From the NCBI GenBank assembly GCA_022592435.1, contig JABYQS010000135.1, positions 1 through 64,000 on the forward strand: a stretch of DNA of 64,000 bases. The letters run 5' to 3'. Every line of letters begins with the position of its first letter. Position 1 is the first letter of the stretch. The translations under genes were made by a program, and so were the position numbers. Of this stretch, positions 32,122 to 42,125 are shown one piece after another. The notes beneath the pieces were generated by a model. It was not told the origin of the DNA. It did no database searches and worked only from the letters and a program-made list of their open reading frames with translations. The stretch comes from Cerioporus squamosus. Its lineage: Eukaryota > Basidiomycota > Agaricomycetes > Polyporales > Polyporaceae.

Positions 32122-32786
32122 TATACTCAGATGCACATGGGCGGGACGTCGCCTCGCTGGACGATCATAGACGACTGGTGGTAGTAGTCCTCGAGGTGTC
32201 GGAAACATCTCAAGCGCATATCGCTCCTTTCATCGGGCCTGATGGTGCCCGGAGGAACTGGAGGAGGAAAAGGAGCGCACAGTGTTTGTACGGAGAGCAT
32301 TCGGAATCAGACTCGGGTCAAGAGAGCCGTGACAACTGTCGAGACTCGAGATCGCTTGCCACTTCGAGACGTTTGCTACCCCCGTGGCTCCACGAGTATA
32401 TAGAGTAAGAATATCTTCTCACAACAATCACGCTTTTCTGATCACATCGTCCGCGCGACCAAATTGACGGAAATAGGGAAAGGATTTGGTGGAAGACCGA
32501 ATTCCCAACGAGACTTGGACCAGCATGACGTCCAACAGAAGTTCGGACTGAAGTACATATGAGAATTGAGGACGACTACTACTTTAAACGGACATGGCTG
32601 TGTCATGGGCCAGGACCATGGTCGCCATGGCAACCACGTTCATGTCACTCTTGTCTCTTTCCTTCCTTCCGTGTTTCTGCCGTCGCCTCGACCTAGCAGG
32701 GCTCAGTAGCTACCTAACTAAGGTGTTTCCCTTTAGCTGTCTCTCCTTGGTCACTGACTTGATGCTGGCCAGAAGCCCGTGGACAG
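32122..32786. other. Intergenic, no gene seen
   Basis: Region between the MFS gene and the family-A F-box gene; nothing recognisable. Confidence 0.4.
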
Positions 32787-34335
32787 ATGAGCCCAGCCTA
32801 TGTCCGAGGCAACGATGGCTTCTCAATCTCGGACTCCGCGTCGATTCTTCCAACAGCAGACCGCACAGCACTCGCAGGTCTGAGCACCGCTGAAATACAC
32901 TCGTGGACGACAGCCAAAGCTGATGAGTACCGCCGATGCACACTCGCCGTCCTCGCTATATGCAACGCCGCTGCGCCCATTCATCACCTCCCCAACGAGG
33001 TCCTATCCCGCATCCTCGTTCAGTCGTGGCACAACCGCAGCAGCCTCCGTCTCGCCCACGTCTGTCGCAGGTGGCGCTCCGTCATCCTCGCCACCTCCGA
33101 GTTCTGGGTGAACGCAACAGGCGGGGAGGACCTGCAGGCTCTCACCGCGAGGAAGCCACGCCCACGCGACTTGCATGGGTACATCGCCGCCCTCTTGGAG
33201 AGGTCTGGAAATCGTGCCATCGAGCCTTCTTTCAGCGCGTTCGACAGAGACCTGCACAGGTTGCTCGGTCCCCGTCTCCGCCACGTCGACCTGCCCGCTT
33301 TCGCGTTACCATCCCTACAGCACATTCACCTCCGAAGGGACGTTTCTGATACTTTCCACGGCAACCCTTCGATCTTCCGCGGGACGCTGCTGTCTCTCCT
33401 CAAGCAATTAATGCCCGGGAGTCGTCACTCTCGAGCTGTCCTCAGTGTTCTTGCGGACCGGAGCGGTACACGGCATCGCTCCCCAGGACATAGTCACCCT
33501 TCCTGCTTTGACGACGCTGCGGATATACGACTACGATGCGGAGCTGGTCAGGTTTCTGCGTAACCTGCGCTGCTCTCCTACCCACATTCACATCAACGAA
33601 CGGGATCTTTGCACTGGCCAGGAAGCCTGGCTGCGTTGGGACCTGGCGGACATGGCGCTCTCTGCCGTCGACCGCGTCGATATGAGTTCTGGACCGTGCG
33701 ACGCCGGTGTCCGATGCTACGGGGCAGGAGAGGAACGTCTCTCTAGCCTCAGCTGGCGCGGCATCTCGACATTCGTCGGCATCTTCCATAAGTCCCTCGT
33801 CACGGAACTAGACCTGAGCTACTCCGTCATCGAACTCGCCCCAGGCTCGTGCCGCAGCTTGCTCCGCGACTTCGTGCATCTGCGTCGCCTGGCGATTCGC
33901 GGTCAGCATGTATGGCAGGTACTCGCCAACCTCCTGCCGTCGCCAAATCATCCCGGGCAAGGGGAGATCGCGTGCAGGCATCTGGAAAGGCTGGTCCTCG
34001 GCTCCCACTCGCATCAGGGTTCGATGTGGGATGCCTTGAGGGGCACAATTCCGTTGGCACCAGATGTCTTCGACGGGTTCCGTCGAGGATGCTCCCCGGT
34101 CGCGACTACTCTGGCAGCTCTTGCATCGTTCGGGATCCACCTGGTGTACCTGGACATATACGAGTCCAACGCAGCAGCAAACAAATCCAGCCTGTCAAGC
34201 ACCACAACCGTCAATATGACGCCTGAGCTGTGGTCCACGGTCGAGCCGAGCTTGCAACCTCTGCGGGACCTGGTGGAGGGACCTGTGGTATTCAGTGGAT
34301 TCAGGCTCAGGTCGAGGAACGGTCAATACTATTGA
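32787..34335 (+). pseudogene. F-box family A gene with one 4-bp frameshift
   Basis: The product starts MSPAYVRGNDGFSISD and shares with the intact paralogue the blocks LAGLSTAEIHSWT, HHLPNEVLSRILVQSW (F-box) and LAHVCRRWRSVILAT. It reads openly to about 33407 and then, after a TTAA insertion (33408-33411), continues in the +1 frame through VVTLELSS, a leucine-rich stretch and the terminal LRDLVEGPVVFSGF to the TGA at 34335. Removing the four bases gives a continuous protein region whose CPGVVTLEL matches CPEIVQLVL and CPNLLTLQL of the other two members. Only one lesion was found, so the event is recent or an assembly error; a truncated product of about 259 aa with an intact F-box could still be made. 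Confidence 0.7.
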
Positions 34336-34391
34336 TACAAAAGAAAACATGTACAGCTGAATTCGATCTCTATGCCATGTCATGAAAGTCG

Positions 34392-35901
34392 TTAGTGCAT
34401 GCGGTTACCGCATCCCGCCCGAGAGGCGTTACGATAGTCCCCGAATTCCCAGTTATAGCAGTCCTGCAGTATGTCAGCACCACCGAACGCCAGCCAGCCT
34501 CGCACGAGAATATGATACTCACCACGCAGTCCTCCTCGGTCGTCAGCGCCGGTACGGTCCGTTCGTACCATCCGAGTCGTCCCAGTCAATGTCATCCCTC
34601 GACAGCACACCGTCAATGAGCGCCTGGATACCATGGTGGATGACATTTGCGCTCCATCCCAGCTTCGTGACGGTGTCGTAGCGGATGACCTGCCCAAGAT
34701 GACAGCGTGTCTCGAGAGCGATACCGGTGATACCGCAGGTCGAAGAGACACCAGTGCAGGTACCCATGGGGATGGGGTCGGCGGTGTTGTAGACGTGCGT
34801 TACGTGCTGGGTAGATGGCTGCACGGAGATTAGCAGTGCGACACGTATTTGGGGAGAGTAATACTCACTGGTGACGGAAGATGGAGTCTCGAGGCAGCAA
34901 GTCGCTCTGCCGGAGCCTCGAACGCAACGACGGGGACGCCAAACGTAACTCCGACGAGCGACGCTAACGCGCCGCCGAGGGAATGTCCTGTTCGACCGTC
35001 AGCGCGAGTCCAGGAAGAGCGGTAATACAACATACCGATCATCCAAATGTTAGCATCCGGGTACATATAGGTAACGTTGTTGTACAAATTCTACCGGGTT
35101 CTTCAACGAGAGGGAAGCGGGTGCAAGCGGAGGAGACTCACAATCCCGATCGAGTAGAACAAGCTCTCCTCCGCGAGACTCCTCTCTAAGCACCCTTGGT
35201 CGCACTTGTAGCTACCTTCGTAGCAGTCGCATACGGTACTCCAAGTCGGTCCGACGCGAGCGCAGCAGCATGAGAACAAGAGATTGTCGTTGAGCTTGTC
35301 CTTGCGCTGAGTCGGACCACCTCCACCAATCGGCCAAAAGATAGACGTCCCCTTCACGGAGATGATGACCGTGGAATTGTCGGGGGTGGCGAAGATATGA
35401 CCACGAAACCCGTCTGCATCAGGTTCCCATCCAAAGGGATAGCTCTGCGAGGTCTCAACAATTGCCGCGACAGTTAGGCGGCGGTGGACTCACATTGTTC
35501 CAGTCAGGCCCGATATCATACCAGTCCTTAGCTCCGGGTCCGGTGTAGGCGTTGTTCGCCATCTTGGCAAGCAACAGAAGTGCCTCTCTGTCCTGCACAT
35601 CTGGTCCATTAACCTCCGTCGTATCCCACGTAAGGTCGCCACTGCGGAACTTCACTCCGGACAATGCTTGTGACAGCGGCTTGTGGACATTAGTCCGCCT
35701 GGTTCGTATTGCAGAACTATCCAGCCCCAATCGTGCGGAAGGCGCTACGTCCGAGAACACAACTCGCGATGTGTTCGACAGAGCATGTTCGTGACGTAAC
35801 TCGAATTGTAACCTGGTATTCGGTGGGCTAGATGGAGACCGTGACCATAGCAAGGATGCTAGGAGCAGCTGCAGGGTGCTTGGCAAGAAGTCATAAAACA
35901 T
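34392..35901 (-). CDS. ATG15: Autophagic lipase Atg15 (class 3 lipase), apparent frameshift near the end
   Basis: Vacuolar lipase that breaks down autophagic and multivesicular bodies. Exons 35494-35901, 35142-35444, 35036-35090, 34869-34987, 34523-34818, 34392-34463. An N-terminal hydrophobic anchor ([14 protein letters not shown]) is followed by [20 protein letters not shown], a Cys-rich part, the nucleophile elbow [24 protein letters not shown], and the C-terminal [14 protein letters not shown], where the Asp belongs to the catalytic triad. The end [17 protein letters not shown] is typical of Atg15. Exon 5 has 296 nt, one base short of (or two beyond) phase: upstream reads WDDSDG, downstream only makes sense in another frame as [12 protein letters not shown]. 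Either a real frameshift or a base error lies near 34555. Confidence 0.82.
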
Positions 35902-36596
35902 TAGAAGCACAGTCTGGGTTTAGAGTAAGGAGGTCAGCACAGAAGATGGTGGTGGTCGGGAGCCAAGATGGTGAAGCTCGCCATACGCGGACACCTCGAG
36001 GATCGCATCCTCGCGGCTTAGTCATCAGTCACGCGTGAGCACGGTCACGTGTGTGTGACAGGCATTGTAAGACGTGGCACCGCGCCCAGGACACGTTCTC
36101 CTTTGCCTCCAACCGTGTCTTTCGCTTCAAAGAATCTACTTTGTGGGCAACATTGACAGGGTAAGTGTGATGATGAGTTGCTCTGTGGATTAGCTGCTAG
36201 CTCTTCTTGAAGTCATTCGTTATAAGTAGCGTCATATACCGTTTACTGATAGACGAAGGTGCTTGTGGAACAAGACCTGACGCGACTGAAAACGTTTGAC
36301 GAAAGACATGCGGACTGTTGTCATGCCCTGCAGCTTGCTTCTTGCGCCTTGGTGGTGAATGATCTATAGAGGCTTCAGGGTCACTGGCCAACTATTCCAT
36401 ATGCCCGCATGCATGCTCTCTATCCAACTGAAGGGATAGGTCAACGTCTTACTCGATTATCTGTTTGTATCATCCACTCAACTGACTTCTATCATACATC
36501 AGGCTCGCCCAATTACCACTTCACGGAGCCAGATGGGACATACCGCTAGTAGCTGAACATATAACCCACCCCTAATTCGATACGAATCATAACGAC
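35902..36596. other. Intergenic, no gene seen
   Basis: Shared upstream region of divergent ATG15 and RFT1; AT-richer than the neighbouring genes, no coding signal. Confidence 0.4.
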
Positions 36597-38336
36597 ATGG
36601 CGCCGCAGCAGACCAACTCCTTGCTCTCGGTTACCCTTGCCTCTGGACGCAGCCTCGTACTCCTGCAGCTCTTCTCCCGGGTAGTCACGTTTGTTCTCAA
36701 TCAGGCCTTAGTCAGGCTCGTATCACCGCAGGTGTTCGGCACGACCTCGATCCAGTTCGAACTGCTGCTGTCGACCATCCTCTTTCTTTCCCGGGAAGGC
36801 GTCCGCAACGCGCTCCTTCGAGCCCAGACCGAGTCGTCGTCCGGCCGCGACGCGATCAGCCCGCTTGTGACCAACCTCTCCCTTCTCCCCGTCTTTCTCG
36901 GCATCCCTACTGCACTAGGATCGGCACTACTGTATCTTGGCAGCAGCTCCTCCACCACATCCTCGCAGCCACATTTCTACACCAGTGTCGCCTTCTATGT
37001 GCTTGCGGCACTCTTCGAGCTACTCTCCGAGCCCATGTACATTCGCACACAGAACGAGCTTCGCTTTCACGTTCGTGTGCGTGCAGAGGGAACGGCGGTG
37101 ATGCTCAAGACTATCACTACCTTCTTGGTCCTCGTCACTACCACAGAGGAATGGGCACTAGTGGCATTTGCCTTGGGCCAGACTGTATACGGCTTGACGA
37201 TGCTTGTGTTCTTCATCGCTGCATGCCGCAATAATCTCGACTTCCGGATCAGACGCGTCCCTGTTAGCATTCATGACCAGTGAGTTTGTGCACGCTCCTC
37301 CATCATGACGAAGCTAACGGAACCTCAGCACCGAGAACATCTACTTCGAACCTACCTTGTTCAACCTCTCGGTAGCAATGACGGGACAGAGTCTCATCAA
37401 GCACTTCCTCACCGAGGGCGACAAATTCCTCGTCTCCCGCCTGAGCCCGCTGGCAGACCAAGGCGGATACGCAGTCGCCGCCAACTACGGGTCTCTCGTG
37501 GCGCGGATCGTTTTCCAGCCCATCGAGGAGACCGCTCGAGTGTTTTTCTCCAAGACCTTGGTCTCGTCTTCTCCCTCCACACCGGAGAAAGACAAGGTCC
37601 CGAACGCGCAGACGAAAGAAGCCCTGCAGACCGCTTCCACCGTCCTACTCACGCTCCTCCTTGCGTTCACGCACCTTCTTCTCCTCCTAATCACCTTTGC
37701 TCCACCTTACCTCCCGCTTGCGCTTTCGCTCGCCTTGCCCCGGAAGTACCTCGCGACCTCCGCTCCGGCGATTTTGAGCGTATACATCTACTACATCCCG
37801 GCGATGGCATACAACGGCATCCTCGAGGCGTTCTTCGCCTCCGCAGCCTCGCCCGCCGACCTCCGCGCACAAGCGCGCTGGATGCTCGTCTTCTCCGCCG
37901 CCTTCGTCGCCGGAGCAGCAGCGCTCGCGCGTGGCCTCGCGTTGGGCGATGCGGGGCTCGTGTGGGCCAACGTCGCGAACCTAGCGCTCCGAGCGGGCTA
38001 TGCGTGGGCGTTCGTCCGCCGCTTCTTCCGCGCGCGCGGGGCGACGGTCGAGTGGAGGCGCGCAGTCCCGCCCCTGCCTGTTCTCGCGTCGTTTGCTGCG
38101 GCCGGCGTGGCCGTGCGGGTCAGTGCGCGGGCGTACGTGGGCGCGCCTGTGAACTTGCTCGCGCAGAAGGGACACGTTGCGGTTGGCGTGGCGGGTGTGC
38201 TTGGGTGTCTGGTGACCTGGTGAGTCCTTCTGGCGGCTGTCCGCGGTATTGATTGTCGGCTGACCGGGTCCGTAGTGTGCTCTTCGAGCGGCGGAGCGTG
38301 ATGCAGTTGGTGGACTCCCTGCGGAAGGCCCGTTGA
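36597..38336 (+). CDS. RFT1: Rft1, ER oligosaccharide-lipid flipping factor, 544 aa
   Basis: Multi-spanning ER membrane protein needed for N-glycosylation, linked to movement of the Man5GlcNAc2-dolichol intermediate. Exons 36597-37279, 37329-38219, 38276-38336. Family blocks are visible: LVLLQLFSRVVTFVLNQALV at the N-terminus, FGTTSIQFELLLSTILFLSR, LFELLSEPMYIRTQ, then in exon 2 FLTEGDKFLVSRLSPLADQG, YGSLVARIVFQPIEETARVF and YIYYIPAMAYNGILEAF. The short last exon supplies CVLFERRSVMQLVDSLRKAR. Length and about 12 hydrophobic segments fit the family. Confidence 0.93.
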
Positions 38337-39054
38337 GGGTAGGTGCACGAAGAGGTGGACACTCCGGCCGATATCGTCGATAGCACATTATTTAGGTTGT
38401 TGCGAACGCAGTGGTTGCCGTCAGGTTTGTAGGACTTGCGACTCGCACTCTTTCTGGCTGTCGCAGCTTCCATCGCACTACAGTACTGTAGGAGGGATCC
38501 AGAAGGAGTAGCAATGTAGCGTACTTTTGAGTCCTCGCCCTCCAGTGGGCGTGGGTCGCCATATCTTCGGACTAGGAGTATGGCGACGCTGCGCCCGGCT
38601 CACGATGGAGATAGCCAAGCACACCCGCCCTTCTGGGAAGATCTGGTCGAGATGTTGCATGAGAATTATGGTACGATGAGATGCGATGCGATGCGAGGGG
38701 AGATCTGTGGGCGGCTGTAAGTGGGATATCCTGCAGGAGAACATGAGGCATTATGAGATTTTCCCGAGTCTACCGGGATTATGGACGAATCGGAACGGAA
38801 CGCGGGCGCGCGGACGGGGATGACGACGAAGATGGGAACACGATGGAGACGGAGACAGATGGGAAAGGTGATAGGGAGCACTCCAGGTACACAGAACCAA
38901 GTCGAAGTCCGAGCGCAGATGCAAAGGTAGAGAGAGATGCAGTTATGTCGACTAGAACGTGAGGTTAGGATATGGTTAGTAGGAATAAGGTAGGCATATG
39001 CGCGAGCTTTGTGTTTTTGGGTGTGTGGCAGGTAACGCAGAGGAGTCATACGGG
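38337..39054. other. Intergenic between convergent genes, no gene seen
   Basis: 3' flanks of RFT1 and of the WPGY-family gene; no coding signal beyond chance frames. Confidence 0.4.
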
Positions 39055-40409
39055 TCAATACGGCAGCACTTCCAGCTCGGCCAGCCAGATGTTCTTGGTG
39101 GCAGCGGCGACACTCGTAAGCCATAGGTTATCTATGGTGATACCAGGTTTTGCACTGTCTACGGAGGTGATCGTCCAGACCCTATGCGACTTGGGCGGAG
39201 GCGGGGCCCTCTGGCAAGTGACAGAGGATCGTTAGTTGGTCCGCTGACTGGTCAAGGAGTAGCGAACTCACAACAGCCTTCTTCATGTACTCTGCGACAT
39301 ATTCGCAGATCTGCTTAGCGAGCTCTCCCCGAGTGATGTAAGTGCGCGTGTCCTTGTCCTGAATAGCGATATATCTATCTTTAGATAGCTTCTCTGGATA
39401 CCCAGGCCACTACAGGACGCACGATGAGGACAGTCAGTATATGCGACAGATGATGTCGAGGGCGCGAGACCTCACCTGGATAGTGACGCGAATCTGACGA
39501 TGGCCTGTCCGTTCCAAGACGCGTTCATCGTGGCCATCAAGCAGGGCGTCGCCCTTGAGAACATCGACCACGCGCACTCCCGGAGAGCCACCGGAGAAGA
39601 AGCACTCCTTATGCGAGCGATTCCGCTTCGGGCTGAGCTTGATATCCTGAGGAACGCGGTGGCGCTTCGCAGTCGGTGCTTGCTGCGCGGATGTGGACGG
39701 CTCCCAGTTGGCAGCAGGGAAGTAGGGGATTGTACGTGGAGAGGCCGTTGTCGCGATGCTGTGGAAGCTGGAAGTAGACGCTATAGCAGGGGAGTTCATG
39801 CTGTAGAAGCTCGCGGGAGAGGCCATGGATGATGGGGATGTCGGATAGAGGTTCTGGTAACCTGAGGAGTAAGAGTCGCCAGGGGAGGAGTATGTTAGAG
39901 TCGAAGAGCCCATTGGCGAGACCTGCACGTATGGACTGTTAAAAGGGGACGGTACCGGCAGATACGATGATGAGGGAGATGTGTAGGTATCCGAGGACAT
40001 ATGAGGGCTAAAGTCTGCTATTGAGGTATATGGCGTGTGGTAGACGGACTGGGGTGAGGGTAGTGCGATATCCGGGACGGCAGGAGATGTGGAGCCCATG
40101 ATGATGTCCGCGAATGTTGGCACCTCTGGCAAAGGGAGAGGGGACAGTTCCTGTGGTGAACGTAAGGCACAGCAGCGACGAAGACGCGGCGATGTGACAT
40201 ACCGAAGGAGCATCTTGTGAGTACGCTTGCGACATGTCGGGCATGACGAGGCGATCTTGCTGTACATGTTGGACCTCTGCAGCATGCGCGTTGGGAGGCG
40301 AACATGAGCTCGTCGGGGGGTACACGTTACATTGTGGGTACCATCCTGGCATGGTGTGCTCGAGCGGCTGCTGCTGCTGAAGGCGGGACAAATTCAGTTC
40401 GGCGACCAT
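39055..40409 (-). CDS. WPGY-family protein, basidiomycete type, 391 aa
   Basis: Exons 40203-40409, 39476-40150, 39272-39409, 39055-39210; all phase 0. The first two thirds are disordered and rich in Ser, Pro, Tyr and Thr (for example PSSSYLPVPSPFNSP), as in transcription-factor-like proteins. A basic stretch (KRHRVPQDIKLSPKRNRSHK) precedes the folded C-terminal region, which contains RTGHRQIRVTIQ, WPGYPEKLSKDRYIAIQ and LAKQICEYVAEYMKKA. A WPGY-centred domain of this kind is common in many basidiomycete proteins and has no assigned function that I know of. The tail ends ATKNIWLAELEVLPY. Nuclear localisation is a guess from the basic stretch. No DNA-binding fold is recognised. Confidence 0.7.
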
Positions 40410-42125
40410 TACGTCATTCGAGCACAGAGAAGACGCACGCTATCCCAGAACCAAGGTACGGGAGGGTCTGGAGGATGGCTACCGGCATCGCGACTGGAGT
40501 AGTCTGAGTGCGGGTATGGGTAGTCTTGGCTCATATAGGGACGTCGCGGCCAGGGCCAGCTCCGGGGTGGGAGATGAGGTCAAGCCCCGGGGAGTTTTAT
40601 ATCTAATCGCCCCGCGGCGGGAACGTGGACGAGCTCGTTCCGTGCAGGCGCAAGGCGATGTGATTGATCATGGCCGTCCACAGCTTCTGTCGCATTGGAG
40701 TGGCCAGAGAGTGCGACGTCCGACCTTTGCAGTGGGTTGATGGCATGGAATTCTGGTCGGAAGGGATAAACATGATGTAAACACGAGTGGGGAGGGAGGA
40801 CTGACCAGTCTGATGCTCAGCGACTTCCAGAATGCGCACAGCTCCGGACAGACTCGACGAATCTGGGCGTGAGTGGGCGAACATGGGGAGACATTACGAG
40901 AGAGGACCTGGGCGGATTATGTCTTGGGCTGTGTGGCAGCGTCTACCCAATCGTCGAGGGCAGTACGGGTGCGAGCGAAGCATTCCCTCTCGAATTCGAC
41001 GACATTGCGAAGGCGTACCGTGGGCAAACCACGCACGCTGAAAAGCTCACATGTCCGACGGTTCCCGGGCTGACATCAGAGCACAGAAGGGGCAGGCAGA
41101 GCCCTGTCTGTCGGAGAGATCAGAAGGCTGTGTTTCGTCGTACCTTGCCCCTCCGATATTGAACGCCTTGAGCGAGTTGGCGCCCTGGCCGACGCCCCTG
41201 GTCCGTTGAGATGATGCTTTCGTTGGCCGGAACTAATTTGCGAAAGGCCCCATCCGGAGGTCTTCCTGGGGCTAGAAGTCACCGAGCTCGTTGGAAAGGT
41301 GAGGCAAACGCGTGTTGCTTGATGCGTGCATCGTAGATCCTTCAGAGCATCGCTGTGTTGAGTAGGTCCTCCAAATCCGAGAGCGGCGCTGGAGGAGGGC
41401 GGACAAGACAGCAGTATGGCCCAGGCACATCCGGCTGACCGGTGGTATGAGACGGCGGCGGGACAGAATTCGAAGTGCAAGACGTCTCGTGCGACGCTCC
41501 AACGGACCCTGGGGAGCCGGGGTCGGCTCGTACTCCGCCACTTGCTGCAAAAGGTGCGAGCGTTGGGTTGGCGTGGAATTCTGACAGAGGTGGTTCATCT
41601 GTATTGGACGATCGCTTAGCTGGACGACATAGAAAAAAGGTACTACTACCAGTTAAGCTCTACCTGTCAGTTGCAAGTCTTTACGTCCAGTGCGTTCTGG
41701 TGTAGAGTGGAGGTACCTTGGCACGTCAATCTTCCAGAGTCAAGTTGTTGAAGCCAGACGGAAGTAGTATCCACCGCATGGCTGAATTAATGGTTCGAGG
41801 GTTTTAAGGAGGAGAGGTAAGTAGCAAGCACGTACATGGGTGGTAACCAACCCGAGGACCATGATGGCATTGTTGACTATTGTTGACCGCTTTCTATCTC
41901 ACTTCTTACCTAGTAACTGAACGTACTTACTGAGACAATATTGAGGCCTTTGAAGCTTACTGATCTACTACAGTTTATGTAATAGAAGTTTATCAATATC
42001 GCGGATAAGAGTTGGTGCTAGATCGGCTTCAATAGCCCATACTCAGCTGTCGTGCCACTTCCATCTTGCTTCCATCCACTGACCCTGACCGCGCAGGTCG
42101 CGACGACGACGGACCTCTCTCCATC
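40410..42125. other. Intergenic, about 1.7 kb, no gene seen
   Basis: No frame here has family resemblance. An AT-rich patch (41750-42000) contains GGTAAGTAG (41816) and CGTACTTACTG (41922), words also seen in other upstream regions of the window. Confidence 0.45.

Noticed and set aside
37687..38473. Several - strand frames antisense to the RFT1 3' half
   Set aside because: RFT1 on the + strand is complete with family motifs; the antisense frames are GC-driven.
40516..41705. Possible gene in the 40.4-42.1 kb gap
   Set aside because: Frames are short, shift constantly and show no family resemblance or consistent splice pattern.
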